64,000 bases of DNA, from contig CP048620.1 of the NCBI GenBank assembly GCA_015698305.1, positions 894,557 to 958,556 of the forward strand, given 5' to 3'. Of the stretch, positions 1 to 9,038 are shown piece after piece. This DNA is from Candidatus Nitrohelix vancouverensis. GTDB taxonomy: Bacteria > Nitrospinota > Nitrospinia > Nitrospinales > VA-1. Each line of letters opens with the position of its first letter. Positions within the stretch are counted from its first letter, which is position 1. The notes below the pieces were generated by a model. It did no database searches. It had not been told where the DNA came from and worked only from the letters and a program-made list of their open reading frames with translations. A program made the position numbers and the translations under genes.

Positions 1-327
1 GCGGCAATGGAAGTGTGCGACGACGACATGGAACTGTTCATGGAAATCGTCGAGGTGTATCTGGAAGACGCGCCCAACCTGGCCCGCAAGCTGAAGCAAG
101 CGGTGATGGATGAAGACGCGCCGCTGGTCGAAAAATTCGCCCACGCCCTGAAAGGCGCCTCCGGCAACATCTGCGCCGAGCCGGTGCGCGAGCTGGCGAT
201 GCAGATAGAACGCATGGGACGCGAAAATCAACTGGACGCCGTGCGCGACGTCTACCGCAAATTTGTCAAGGAATTCATCCGCCTCAAAGACAATTTGGAT
301 GTGATGGTCGCCGAAAACGGCGGATGA
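1..327 (+). CDS. Hpt-domain phosphotransfer protein, C-terminal part (5' truncated by window)
   Basis: The frame is open from base 1, and the first ATG at position 7 lies inside the domain, so this is probably the end of a longer phosphorelay protein such as a hybrid sensor kinase that starts upstream. The Hpt four-helix signature is clear: AHALKGASGNI, with the phospho-accepting His at residue 46 counted from the ATG at 7. Hpt domains shuttle phosphate between receiver domains in the cytoplasm. The TGA stop overlaps the next reading frame, so the two genes are probably co-transcribed. The domain call is confident; the full-length architecture cannot be seen. Confidence 0.85.
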   Translation, partial: AAMEVCDDDMELFMEIVEVYLEDAPNLARKLKQAVMDEDAPLVEKFAHALKGASGNICAEPVRELAMQIERMGRENQLDAVRDVYRKFVKEFIRLKDNLDVMVAENGG

Positions 328-338
328 CAGGAGGCCCC

Positions 339-863
339 ATGGTCGATCCTATTTCCAGCATCAGTCGTAGTTTTCTCCGCCCACAGACGACGGACATTCG
401 CTCAAAATCAGATGAAACGCCGGGCGGCTCGGCGCAGACCGATTCGACGGAATTTTCATCCGAACGTCTGGTCGACGCGGTTCGCAGCCAGACCCGCGTC
501 TTGAAGAAGGAGTTGCCCGGCCTCATCTCACAAGCTCTGCTGGCCCCGGCGACGGACACAGCGACGCGCTCGCAACCGTTGAACGCCTTACTTTTCAAAC
601 TGGATAACCCGCTCGACTCCCTGCTTCGGCAAGTGTCGGAGGGCGAACTCAACGAAGATTTGATCGGTCGTTTGCAATCCGAGGTGCAGGGGCTGAAAGG
701 GCAGATCCCGCAATTTGCCGACAATGAAATATTGAGTTCCCTTGCGCTCGGTTCTGAAACCAGCGGTCCCCTGCAGGAAATCCTCAATTCTTTATCGGGT
801 CAGCTGGGAGACCTTTCGGGGCGCCTGGAACAGGCATTATTGCGAACGCGCGGTTCGGCTTGA
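339..863 (+). CDS. Hypothetical protein downstream of the Hpt gene
   Basis: A protein of about 174 residues with no domain I recognise, no signal peptide and no membrane segment. It is hydrophilic, Ser/Thr-rich at the N-terminus and predicted helical later, with many Leu/Gln/Glu. Two starts are possible: ATG at 324, which overlaps the upstream stop as ATGA, or ATG at 339. I prefer 339 because AGGAGG lies 4-5 bases before it. It may be translationally coupled to the phosphorelay gene, so a signalling or motility role is conceivable, but the sequence does not show one. Confidence 0.6.
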   Translation: MVDPISSISRSFLRPQTTDIRSKSDETPGGSAQTDSTEFSSERLVDAVRSQTRVLKKELPGLISQALLAPATDTATRSQPLNALLFKLDNPLDSLLRQVSEGELNEDLIGRLQSEVQGLKGQIPQFADNEILSSLALGSETSGPLQEILNSLSGQLGDLSGRLEQALLRTRGSA

Positions 864-938
864 CAGGGTTTTCAAATTCGCGTATAAATGATTGTTTTCC
901 AACCGAATTATCATACTATTTTTTAAAGGGAGTTTTCC

Positions 939-1211
939 TTGGCAAACCATAAGTCGGCGCTGAAACGAAACCGCCAAAATGAAAAAAGATACGCGCGCAA
1001 CAAAGCTCATCGAACCGTCGTAAAAAACGCGATCAAACGAACCATGTCTGCGATTGAAGAAAAAAACAAAGACGCGGCGGTCGCCGAGTTCAAAGCGGCG
1101 GAAAAACTCATTTCTAAAGTGGCGAGCAAAGGCGCGATTCATAAATCAGCGGCTTCCAGAAAAGTTGCCAGTCTTGCAAAAAGAGTTCACAAGCTTTCGG
1201 TCGCGAGTTAG
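939..1211 (+). CDS. rpsT: 30S ribosomal protein S20
   Basis: S20 binds 16S rRNA in the body of the 30S subunit. The 90-residue length, the N-terminus ANHKSALKRNRQNEKR and the Lys/Ala-rich all-helical composition are typical of the family. The start is TTG at 939, preceded by AAAGGGAG at a normal distance; no in-frame ATG upstream gives a sensible protein. Escherichia coli rpsT also uses UUG, where the weak start takes part in autogenous control, so the same control is plausible here. The gene converges on holA. Confidence 0.95.
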   Translation: MANHKSALKRNRQNEKRYARNKAHRTVVKNAIKRTMSAIEEKNKDAAVAEFKAAEKLISKVASKGAIHKSAASRKVASLAKRVHKLSVAS

Positions 1212-1252
1212 GCCTTTGGCCTGACCCGCGAAACGCGGCTCCCCCTCCTTTT
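1210..1252. terminator. Candidate hairpins between convergent rpsT and holA
   Basis: Two small perfect inverted repeats follow the rpsT stop: AGGCC-TTT-GGCCT at 1210-1222 and CCGCG-AAA-CGCGG at 1226-1238. The second is followed by a pyrimidine-rich run ending in TTTT. A terminator is expected between convergent genes, but the T-run is short and displaced, so this is tentative. Confidence 0.4.
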
Positions 1253-1269
1253 CAGTCAACCACTCTCAA

Positions 1270-2289
1270 TTATCGCTTGCGCGCGCTCGTCGCGCACAAA
1301 TTCCAGATCAATGTCCGGAGCGCCCCTTCCGGGCTTTTGCTCGTGCTTTTCAATTCCCGGTCGGTCTGGCTCAATTCCCTGAAACACTGTTTTAATTCTT
1401 CGACGCTGTAACGATTGGCCGCTGGCAGGGCTTTCTGAACGACAAAAGGGTTGGCGCCGATCGCTTTGGCGATTTGTTGCGGCGACAGCCGTTTGTCGGC
1501 GTGGCTTTTGACTTCCCAGATGGTGCGCAGTTGCCAGGTGATGAGTCCGAGCATGCGGATCGGTTCTTCGCCGTGGCTCAACTGGTTGTCGAGAATGCGC
1601 AGAGCTTTTTCGGTGTTCTTTTCTTTCAGGGCGTCGGTCAGCGCGAAACCGTCTTCGACGTGAACGTCGCCGACCAGACTGGCGGCGTCTTGCTCCTTGA
1701 TGGTTTTGTTTGTCCCGGCGAAGGTCATGAGTTTTTCAAGCTCCATCGCCAGCGCGCCGGATTTGGCCCCCACCCGTCCCACGATCAACTTCGCCGCGCC
1801 GCCTGCCAGGGTGTAGCCGTGTTCCTGCGCCCGGAGTTTGAGCCAGGACACGAGCGAGCCTTCGTCGGGCGGGCCGCATTCGACGGCGTCTTTGCGCTTC
1901 GCCAGGGTTTTATAAAGTTTGCGTTTGCGATCGATTTTGTCTGCGGTGACGACCATGCAGGAGCCTTCGGCGGGTTTGTCTGCATAGGCCATCAGGCTGT
2001 CCGCTTCATCGGCTTCGAGCGTTCTTTCGTGCAGGTTGCGAACGACGATGAATTTGTCGCCGCCCATGAAGGACAGGGTGCGCGCGGCGGCGATCCAGGC
2101 GTTGGGGCCGCTTTCCTTCGCGTCGAAAATTTCAAAATTAAAATCACGATCATCGGGAGCGACGATCTGGTTCAGCAGGGCGTTGATGATTTCGCTGTGA
2201 AAAAATCGTTCCTCGCCGTAGAGAAAATGAAAGCCGCTCCACTGGCCCTGCTGGATTTGCTGGAGGAATTGTCCGGCGGAAAGAGGCAT
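1270..2289 (-). CDS. holA: DNA polymerase III subunit delta
   Basis: Delta is the wrench subunit of the clamp loader that opens the beta sliding clamp. The 339-residue length fits the family. Visible features are the N-terminal FLYGEERFFHSEIINALL region, an AAA-like fold without a working Walker A, and the C-terminal clamp-loader collar region with ITWQLRTIWEVK. It is the last gene of a leuS-lptE-holA operon; its ATG lies 2 bases past the lptE stop, so translational coupling is likely. This gene order is widely conserved. Confidence 0.9.
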   Translation of the reverse strand: MPLSAGQFLQQIQQGQWSGFHFLYGEERFFHSEIINALLNQIVAPDDRDFNFEIFDAKESGPNAWIAAARTLSFMGGDKFIVVRNLHERTLEADEADSLMAYADKPAEGSCMVVTADKIDRKRKLYKTLAKRKDAVECGPPDEGSLVSWLKLRAQEHGYTLAGGAAKLIVGRVGAKSGALAMELEKLMTFAGTNKTIKEQDAASLVGDVHVEDGFALTDALKEKNTEKALRILDNQLSHGEEPIRMLGLITWQLRTIWEVKSHADKRLSPQQIAKAIGANPFVVQKALPAANRYSVEELKQCFRELSQTDRELKSTSKSPEGALRTLIWNLCATSARKR

Positions 2290-2291
2290 GG

Positions 2292-2813
2292 TTAAAAACG
2301 GTCGATCAGCAGACTGACGATACGCGAGGAGAGATCGCTGAAAGACTGGTCGATCGCGTCAATGCGCGCCTGCTCGGTGCTGATGACGTTTTCCGTCGCG
2401 CGAAAATCCCATTTCGTTTTCAACTGCTGTTTCAACAGTGGACGCTTCTTTTTGACGTCGGTGGCCTCGAAGTCGACCTTGATTTCGACCCAGTATTCGG
2501 AGACAAAATCATCGGCGCTGAAGGAAACGGCGCGCAGGTTGTACCAGACCAGAGAACCTTTCAATATCAGATCGGCCTTGCCTTCATCCACCACCTTGAG
2601 ACGCCCGTCGCTGATGAAGGCGCGGCGGATTTCATCGGTCAACTCGCGATGAATTTCAGGCTCGCCGGAACTGTTGCTGATGATGGGAATGGCGAGGGTG
2701 CGAATATGCGCGGGCAATTGGGATTTGCCGGTGTTGGACAACTGGTAGCCGCAACCGCACAGAGCCAGCAGGAGCAGGCCGAGCGCGGCGTTCTTGAAAA
2801 ATCGAGTCGTCAT
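2292..2813 (-). CDS. lptE: LPS-assembly lipoprotein LptE
   Basis: LptE plugs the LptD barrel and helps place lipopolysaccharide in the outer leaflet. The ATG at 2813 gives 173 residues starting MTTRFFKNAALGLLLLALCG, a signal peptide with lipobox LALC/G and the typical mature start GYQL. Upstream in-frame starts back to 2966 would run into leuS and put the signal peptide internally, so I reject them. The position between leuS and holA is the conserved place for lptE, and this context supports the call as much as the weakly conserved sequence does. Confidence 0.87.
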   Translation of the reverse strand: MTTRFFKNAALGLLLLALCGCGYQLSNTGKSQLPAHIRTLAIPIISNSSGEPEIHRELTDEIRRAFISDGRLKVVDEGKADLILKGSLVWYNLRAVSFSADDFVSEYWVEIKVDFEATDVKKKRPLLKQQLKTKWDFRATENVISTEQARIDAIDQSFSDLSSRIVSLLIDRF

Positions 2814-2866
2814 TGTAGGCGGCGCCTTGGGTTTGAGTTCATTGCATCGTTGAACGCTTCGCGAAT

Positions 2867-5365
2867 CTATTTGACCACAATATTGACCAGTTTGTTCGGC
2901 ACGACAATCACTTTTTTGATTTCCTTGCCGTCGATCCATTCCTGCAGTTTCGGGTCCGCGAGGCATTGCGCTTTGAGATCGTCCTGCGCGATACCGGCGG
3001 GGGCGTTGATGCGCTGGCGCACTTTGCCGTTCACCTGCACGACGATGATGATTTCGTCGGACTGCGTGAGCGCGTCCACATAATTCGGCCAGGGCGTTTC
3101 CACCGCCGCCGTTGTTTTATCCAGCTTCGACCAGAGTTCTTCGGAGATATGCGGGGCGAAGGGATTCAGAGCCAGGGTCAGCGTTTCCATCGCTTCGCGA
3201 ATGACGGCTTGATAGGCGGCGTCCTTGTTCAGGGCTTCGGCGCTCTCGCGGAAGGCGTAAAGGTGATTGACGAATTCCATGATCGCGGCGATGGCGGTGT
3301 TGAACTGGATTCGCGTTTCGATATCTTCGCGGACGCGGCGCAGGGTGATATGCGTCATGCGTCTGAGTTCTTTCAGCGCGGTCGGCAGATCGGCGCCCGC
3401 TTCGGGTAGAGGATGCGCGTTTTTAGCGTCGTCGAGGAATTCATGAAAAATCTTCCAGGCGCGTTTCAGAAAGCGGTAGCAACCTTCAACGCCCTGACTG
3501 TTCCATTCCAGATCCTTGGCGGGCGGCGCGGCGAACAGAATGAACAGGCGCGCGGTGTCGGCGCCCAGTCGTTCGATGATCTCGTCCGGGTCGATGACGT
3601 TGCCCTTGGATTTGGACATCTTGGCGCCGTCTTTGATGACCATGCCCTGCGTGAGCAGATGCGAAAAAGGCTCGGCAAAATCGACCAGTCCCAGGTCTTT
3701 GAAGACGCGATTGAAGAAACGCGAATACAAAAGATGCAGGATGGCGTGTTCGATGCCGCCGACGTATTGATCCACCGGCATCCAGTAATTGACTTCGTCG
3801 CGGTTAAAGGGAACGCGGTCCTCGCGCGGCGTGGTGTAGCGGTCGAAATACCATGAGGAACAGATAAAAGTATCGAGGGTGTCGGTTTCCCGTCGCGCAG
3901 GTTTATTACATTTTGGACAAGGCGCGTTTAAAAACGAATCCATCGTTCCCAGAGGCGATTGTCCCTTGTCGCCGAGCTTCACATCGAGCGGCAGTTCGAC
4001 GGGCAGGTCCTGCTCCGCTACCGGAACCAGACCGCAGTCGTCGCAATGGATGATGGGAATCGGCGTGCCCCAGTAGCGTTGGCGCGAAATGCCCCAGTCG
4101 CGCAGGCGGTAGTTGACGGTGCGCTTGCCGAGTCCTTTCGATTCGAGATACTCGCCGACCTTCTGAATGCCTTCGGCGCCGACGTAACCGTCGAATTCTC
4201 CAGAGTTCGCCATCACCCCTTCGCCTGCGAAGGCTTCGGTCATGGTGGCGCCGTCGAGCGCTTCGCCTTCGGGTTGAATGACGGGTCGTATGGGAATGTC
4301 GTATTTGCGCGCGAAGTCGAAATCGCGCTGGTCGTGCGCGGGCACGGACATGATGGCGCCGGTGCCGTAATCCATCAGGACAAAATTCGCGGTCCAGATC
4401 GGGACGGCCTCGCCGTTCATCGGGTTGATTGCGTAAGCGCCAGTGAACACGCCTTCTTTCTCGCCGCCTTCGGCGGTGCGGGCAATCTTGTCCTCCTTCT
4501 GCATCTTTTTCATGAAGTCGGCAACCGCGTTTTCCTGACTCGTGCCTTGAGATAATTTTTTCGTGAGCGGGTGTTCCGGCGCCAGGGCCATGAAGGTGGC
4601 TCCGTAGAGCGTGTCGGGTCGGGTGGTGAACACTTTAATGGTCTGGTTCGAGTCCCTGGTCTTGAAATCGACTTCGGCGCCGTAGCTCTTGCCGATCCAG
4701 TTGGTCTGCATGGTCAGCACCTGCTCCGGCCAGGAACCGCTGAGTTCCTTGCATCCTTCGAGCAGGCTGTCTGCGTAATCGGTGATTTTCAGGAACCAGC
4801 CTTCCTGTTCTTTTTCTTCGACGGCGGAGTCGCAACGCCAGCACAAGCCGTCGATCACCTGCTCGTTGGCGAGTACGGTGTGGCAGGATTCGCACCAGTT
4901 GACGCGGGAATTTTTGCGATAGATCAGGCCTTTATTCAGGAATTGAAGGAAGCACCACTGGTTCCATTTATAGTAGCCGGGGTGGCAGGTGGCGATTTCG
5001 CGGTCCCAGTCGTAACTGAAACCGAGGCGTTTGATCTGCCGTCGCATGGTTTTGATATTTTCGTAAGTCCAGTCCGCCGGATGGCTCTTGTTCTTGATCG
5101 CCGCGTTTTCCGCGGGCAGGCCGAAGGCGTCCCAGCCGATGGGGTGCAGGACGTTGAAACCGAGCATGCGCTTGAAACGCGCCAGCGCATCGCCGATGGC
5201 GTAGTTGCGCACATGGCCCATATGGATGCGCCCGGACGGATAGGGGAACATTTCCAGCAAATAAAATTTTTCTTTGGCGGCGTCTTTTTCTACTTTGAAA
5301 GAACGGCGTTCTTCCCAAAAAGCCTGCCACTTGGCTTCAATCGTTTTGAAATCGTACTCGGACAT
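2867..5365 (-). CDS. leuS: Leucyl-tRNA synthetase
   Basis: Class I synthetase that charges tRNA-Leu. The 832-residue length is normal for bacterial LeuRS. The HIGH-type motif HMGH is at residues 48-51 within PYPSGRIHMGH, and the KMSKS loop is intact in GAKMSKSKGN near residue 590. Between them are a zinc-type Cys cluster (CESCHTVLANEQ then CWRC), the CP1 editing domain with the TTRPDTLYGATF segment, and a second Cys cluster (CDDCGLVP, CPKCNKP). The C-terminal anticodon-binding domain follows. First gene of the leuS-lptE-holA operon. Confidence 0.97.
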   Translation of the reverse strand: MSEYDFKTIEAKWQAFWEERRSFKVEKDAAKEKFYLLEMFPYPSGRIHMGHVRNYAIGDALARFKRMLGFNVLHPIGWDAFGLPAENAAIKNKSHPADWTYENIKTMRRQIKRLGFSYDWDREIATCHPGYYKWNQWCFLQFLNKGLIYRKNSRVNWCESCHTVLANEQVIDGLCWRCDSAVEEKEQEGWFLKITDYADSLLEGCKELSGSWPEQVLTMQTNWIGKSYGAEVDFKTRDSNQTIKVFTTRPDTLYGATFMALAPEHPLTKKLSQGTSQENAVADFMKKMQKEDKIARTAEGGEKEGVFTGAYAINPMNGEAVPIWTANFVLMDYGTGAIMSVPAHDQRDFDFARKYDIPIRPVIQPEGEALDGATMTEAFAGEGVMANSGEFDGYVGAEGIQKVGEYLESKGLGKRTVNYRLRDWGISRQRYWGTPIPIIHCDDCGLVPVAEQDLPVELPLDVKLGDKGQSPLGTMDSFLNAPCPKCNKPARRETDTLDTFICSSWYFDRYTTPREDRVPFNRDEVNYWMPVDQYVGGIEHAILHLLYSRFFNRVFKDLGLVDFAEPFSHLLTQGMVIKDGAKMSKSKGNVIDPDEIIERLGADTARLFILFAAPPAKDLEWNSQGVEGCYRFLKRAWKIFHEFLDDAKNAHPLPEAGADLPTALKELRRMTHITLRRVREDIETRIQFNTAIAAIMEFVNHLYAFRESAEALNKDAAYQAVIREAMETLTLALNPFAPHISEELWSKLDKTTAAVETPWPNYVDALTQSDEIIIVVQVNGKVRQRINAPAGIAQDDLKAQCLADPKLQEWIDGKEIKKVIVVPNKLVNIVVK

Positions 5366-5537
5366 GGAATCGGCGACTTAAAGAATCGTTTGTGGTTTAC
5401 AACATCGATGGAATGAACCGTAGGGGTTTATACGAATGCGATGTCTTGCCTCTTGTTGGTCGTCTTCAGGAGCGAAGGACCCGTACGCGCAGGCTTTCTC
5501 AATAATATCGGAAACGCTTGAAATAATCCAGCGCGCT

Positions 5538-5969
5538 TTAAGGCGACGCCGGGTCTTTGGGCAGGTAGGAGAAACGAAAACGGATGTCGATACTTTGCTC
5601 CTTGAAGGAAGCGGGAAACGGCGGAAAGGGTTCGCTTGCTTTCACAGCGTCGCGAGCGGCTTGTTTGAGTTCTCTGTAACGCGATGAAGACTCGACGGAT
5701 CCCGTCAGAATGGTTCCATCGCGGTCTATGGTGACGCGCACTTCGACTTGCCCGGTTTTTCCGTCGAGCGCGGCGGATTGCGGGTAGCTCCAGTGGCTCA
5801 GAACCTGCCTTTGCAACTGGGAAAAATAATGAACGGCGACGGGGTCGGGACCCGCCTGAGAATTTTCAGCGCGAACTTCGTGCGCGGCGAGACTCAGGAT
5901 CAATGAAACAAGCGCGGTGATGTGTGATATGCGAAAAAGCATTCCGAGCGTTTTGATTGGGTTCATCAT
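5538..5969 (-). CDS. Secreted TonB C-terminal-domain protein
   Basis: A 143-residue protein with an N-terminal signal peptide (hydrophobic segment around residues 8-34) followed by a TonB_C/TolA-like domain: LQRQVLSHWSYPQ, the beta segment GQVEVRVTIDRDGTI, and a C-terminal FPPFPASFKEQSIDIRFRF, which is the usual end of this fold. There is no proline-rich periplasm-spanning region, so it is unlikely to be a full energy transducer. Such short stand-alone domains occur in periplasmic proteins of unclear role. An alternative start is the second Met, at 5966. Confidence 0.75.
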   Translation of the reverse strand: MMNPIKTLGMLFRISHITALVSLILSLAAHEVRAENSQAGPDPVAVHYFSQLQRQVLSHWSYPQSAALDGKTGQVEVRVTIDRDGTILTGSVESSSRYRELKQAARDAVKASEPFPPFPASFKEQSIDIRFRFSYLPKDPASP

Positions 5970-6145
5970 GGATTGAATTTGAAATTTGTATCATCCAGAG
6001 TCGGCGAAAGCAAGCAGAGAATTATCTAAATCAATTGATTTTGCACGGTTTATTGAGTCGCGCTCCGGTAGCTGGTTCGCTGGAGGCGGTCTTGCGCTGG
6101 CGGGGGTGCAGCCTTGTAATGTCTGGAGAATCGGGGGACGAAGCC

Positions 6146-6907
6146 TTAGCTCATCGATGTCAATTGTTCGGGCAGGGGCGCGCCGATGGATTTCAAATAC
6201 TCGATGACCCTTCCGAACTGCGGGTCGTTGAGGGTCGAGGGGGAGATCGGCAGGTCTTTCGGCAATCCTTCCAGTACCGTTTCGAACTGATCCCGAAATT
6301 CCTGAGGCAATTCGATGTTATTGGATTTCAAATACATGAGCAGACCGGGGTCGAGCAGGATATGCGGCGGCAACATCGAAAGCGTTATTTTTGGGCTATC
6401 GTCGCGTTCCCGAGTTGGAGCGATGGCGCGCTTGGCGATGGCGCGTCGGGCTTCGACCTGGGGGCGTTCGGATTGCGTGGCGTCTTTTCTTGGCGTTCCT
6501 CCGAGCAACCAGATTCTGCTGGCGCTGACTTCGTCGGCCCAGAGTTCCACCCGGCTGTATTTGGCGAGCAAGCCTTCCACGGCTTTCCGCCAGTCCGGCG
6601 CGGAGATATTGGCGCTCACCAGCGTGTCCGACAATTCCCGATTGACATGAAATTCCAGCCCGGTTTCGTCGGAAATATTTTGCAGAATCGCGCCGAGGGG
6701 CAGGTTGCTGTATTGGATCACAACCCCGCTGGAATGCGTTTGAGCCTGCGGCACGGGGACGGCTAAACGCGGAGCAGGGGCCAGAGATGGCGCCTGTGGC
6801 GACGGCAAGGGCTCGGGGTTCATGCGAAAGCCCAGGTTCGCGTGCGCGTATGGGAATAGGATCAGGGTCATCAGCAAAGCCAGCAACCCTTTAAAACGCC
6901 AGTTCAT
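6146..6907 (-). CDS. Secreted protein with secretin/TonB N-terminal (STN) domain
   Basis: Translation from ATG 6907, preceded by GGGAGG at about 5 bases, gives 253 residues starting MNWRFKGLLALLMTLILFPY, a signal peptide. Residues of about 60-130 match the STN fold found in secretins and TonB receptors: VVIQYSNLPLGAILQNISDE, then a beta segment and WRKAVEGLLAKY. No secretin barrel follows, so this is not a secretin. The C-terminal half is Pro/Leu-rich and of unknown fold. Function unknown; a partner of an envelope machine is an inference from the domain only. Confidence 0.7.
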   Translation of the reverse strand: MNWRFKGLLALLMTLILFPYAHANLGFRMNPEPLPSPQAPSLAPAPRLAVPVPQAQTHSSGVVIQYSNLPLGAILQNISDETGLEFHVNRELSDTLVSANISAPDWRKAVEGLLAKYSRVELWADEVSASRIWLLGGTPRKDATQSERPQVEARRAIAKRAIAPTRERDDSPKITLSMLPPHILLDPGLLMYLKSNNIELPQEFRDQFETVLEGLPKDLPISPSTLNDPQFGRVIEYLKSIGAPLPEQLTSMS

Positions 6908-7216
6908 GAAGCCTCCCGCTTCATATTCAAGCATGAAAAAATCAACTTACGTATGCGCTGGTTGGAAGGAGCGGCCTTGATGGGTCTCAGGGGAAGCCGC
7001 CCCGGGTTCATTGAACCCGACTGAATGATAGACTGCCGAAGAAATATTGACAAGGTTTAAGTGAAAGCAATCGTCAATTTATCAACCTTTTCTAATTTTT
7101 AGAGGCCGTGCCAGCGCCGGGGTGAAGCCTTGCCCATGCATCATTTCAAGACAAGGTAGCGGGGATTTGATACATTCTACAGGCGTCTGGAAATTATCAA
7201 CAAATCGGATGGGCCT
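6908..7216. other. Intergenic region with palindrome, between divergent genes
   Basis: About 309 bases separating the STN-domain gene (minus) and the methyltransferase (plus); both promoters should lie here. A 17-base palindrome, CGGGTTCA-t-TGAACCCG, at 7003-7019 could be an operator or a small hairpin. I see no RNA gene and no convincing sigma70 promoter pair. ATTGACA at 7047-7053 could be a -35 element, but no good -10 follows it. Confidence 0.4.
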
Positions 7217-7879
7217 ATGACTGATGAGAAGAATACCTGCAAGTTGTGCGATTCGTCCTGCCAGTTGTTTTATCAAGATAAGCGGAAATATTTTAAATGC
7301 GATTCCTGCGGTTTGATTTTTACCAACGACGCGCCGGGCAAGGTTGAAGAGGAAGCGCATTACCGTTCGCAATGGGAAGAGACCCAGCCGGAATTCTGGA
7401 TCAGCCAGGCGGATGTGCTTTTGCAGATCATACGCAATTATCACGAGCCGCTTCAGATTCTCGATTTTGGTTCCGGTTCCGGCGAGTTGACGCGCGAGTT
7501 GCGAAGCCGGGATTTATCGGTGACGCCGCTGGAGCCAATGGAGCAGGGTTATTTGAAAGATCAGCAGTATCCGGGGTTATTCGATGTTGTCGTGGCGCTG
7601 GAGGTGCTGGAACATCTTCCGCAACCGCTTGAGGAATTGCTGGAAATCGATCGGGTCCTGGCGCCCGGAGGAATTTTCGTTTGTTCAACCGCCCTGACGA
7701 ATGCCTTCCTCGATCACGCGTCCGGGAGGGACCAATTCGCACAGTGGTGGTATAAAGACGACCCGACGCACCTCTGCTTCTTCGGCAATCGCACTCTGGA
7801 AGCCCTGGCGCAACGCCTGGACTGGGGGTTGGATATTTACGGCGAGAAGGCGTTTGTGATGAAAAAACCGGGCGAATGA
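7217..7879 (+). CDS. Class I SAM-dependent methyltransferase with N-terminal zinc ribbon
   Basis: A 220-residue protein. Residues 8-36 form a small zinc ribbon (CKLCDSSC, then CDSCGL), as in the family of sugar or lipid methyltransferases with a leading Zn knuckle. The Rossmann fold follows, with the SAM motif ILDFGSGSGELT, an acidic strand end LEPM, the motif FDVVVALEVLEHL and post-motif LAPGGIFVCST, matching the Methyltransf_23/11 group. The substrate cannot be inferred. It stands alone between divergent and convergent neighbours. Confidence 0.85.
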   Translation: MTDEKNTCKLCDSSCQLFYQDKRKYFKCDSCGLIFTNDAPGKVEEEAHYRSQWEETQPEFWISQADVLLQIIRNYHEPLQILDFGSGSGELTRELRSRDLSVTPLEPMEQGYLKDQQYPGLFDVVVALEVLEHLPQPLEELLEIDRVLAPGGIFVCSTALTNAFLDHASGRDQFAQWWYKDDPTHLCFFGNRTLEALAQRLDWGLDIYGEKAFVMKKPGE

Positions 7880-7889
7880 TAATCGCGGA

Positions 7890-8885
7890 TCAAAATTCTA
7901 CGGTTTTGCGCAGATAAATCACCATGACCAATGCGCCTAGCGTGATGACCCAGAACGCGATATAAGCGATCATGGATTGACGCGCCTTTTCCTTTTCCAT
8001 CCAGGTGCGCGGTTTGACGCCGCGGGCCAGGAACACGAGTTTTGCAGATAGATTCACGGCGACCACGTTGATCGCCAGTAGAAGAGTCGCTCCCCAGGCC
8101 AGTTCGAGTTGTCCTGCCCCGAGCATGAGTCCGACCGCCGCGGCGGGAGGCAAAAGGGCGACTGCGACCATGACCCCCACCAGAATACTCGGCAATCCCG
8201 TCGTCAACGACAAGACCGCCGCCGCGCCCGAGGCCAGGGCCAGCACGAGAGAATCGATGCCAACGTCGGTGCGGGCCATCAATTCATGACTTTCCAGATT
8301 GATGGGCAACCAAAGTCCAATGCCAAAAGACATCACGAGTGCGATAGCAAGACCAATCGCGCCGGTTTTTAAGGATTGAATAGTCAGGTCCACTCTGCCA
8401 AGGGCGGCGCCCAGGGCCAGCGCCAGATTGGGCCCGAGGAGCGGAGCGATCACCATCGCTCCGATGATGACAGCCACATTGTCTTTGAGCAATCCGATCG
8501 CCGCGACGATGGTGGACAGGAAAACCAGAAGCATGAAATTGAAATCGAGCCGCGCGCCTTTTTCGATGCTGTTGTAAAGCTCTTCGCGGGTGATGCTGAC
8601 GCTTGAATATTTTTTCTTGTCTTTGTCGACGTCGTCTTTGTCGTTTTCGGGAAGCGTCGCTTCAACGGGACTGACAACGATTCGGGTTTTGGGGTCGGCG
8701 TCGATCACAGACTGCAATGCGTCGAGTACGGATTGGCGTTCCTCGTTGTCGACCAGTAGTTTGATGGAACGTCGACTGTCTTCGCCTTCCGGCCCCACCC
8801 AGAAATCTTCCGCTCCGAGCCGTTGCGCGACGGTTCTGATGGTGCGGCTATGATCCTTGTGCGCGATGATTTCAATGATTTTCAT
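7890..8885 (-). CDS. TIGR00341/DUF389 family membrane protein
   Basis: A 331-residue protein. The N-terminal ~90 residues form a soluble alpha/beta domain (MKIIEIIAHKDHSRTIRTVA) and are followed by a charged linker rich in Asp/Lys (residues ~104-117). Six or so membrane segments follow, with the signature AAIGLLKDNVAVIIGAMVIA and PLLGPNLALALGAALG typical of DUF389. Members are conserved across bacteria and archaea; their function is not established. It converges on the methyltransferase gene. Confidence 0.88.
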   Translation of the reverse strand: MKIIEIIAHKDHSRTIRTVAQRLGAEDFWVGPEGEDSRRSIKLLVDNEERQSVLDALQSVIDADPKTRIVVSPVEATLPENDKDDVDKDKKKYSSVSITREELYNSIEKGARLDFNFMLLVFLSTIVAAIGLLKDNVAVIIGAMVIAPLLGPNLALALGAALGRVDLTIQSLKTGAIGLAIALVMSFGIGLWLPINLESHELMARTDVGIDSLVLALASGAAAVLSLTTGLPSILVGVMVAVALLPPAAAVGLMLGAGQLELAWGATLLLAINVVAVNLSAKLVFLARGVKPRTWMEKEKARQSMIAYIAFWVITLGALVMVIYLRKTVEF

Positions 8886-9038
8886 GGATTCAGAATTATC
8901 AGATTGAAGGCTGGAAACTTATAGTTTCGGTTGTAGAGGATGAGTCTGATTTTTTGAAGAAAAACGCTCTGGTTGACTTGTTGCGAACGCTGTATGCATA
9001 ATGTCATTTCACACATTAACCATATTCCATAATTTTTT

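Noticed and set aside
1474-2295. 273-codon frame antisense to holA
   Set aside because: Complements holA over its whole length; composition is Phe/Val/Gly-rich as expected from a shadow frame.
2649-2966. Extension of lptE to the upstream Met at 2966
   Set aside because: It would put the lipoprotein signal internally and overlap leuS by 100 bases; the ATG at 2813 is directly followed by the signal peptide.
4571-5416. 281-codon frame antisense to leuS
   Set aside because: Shadow of the strongly supported leuS frame; no recognisable protein features.
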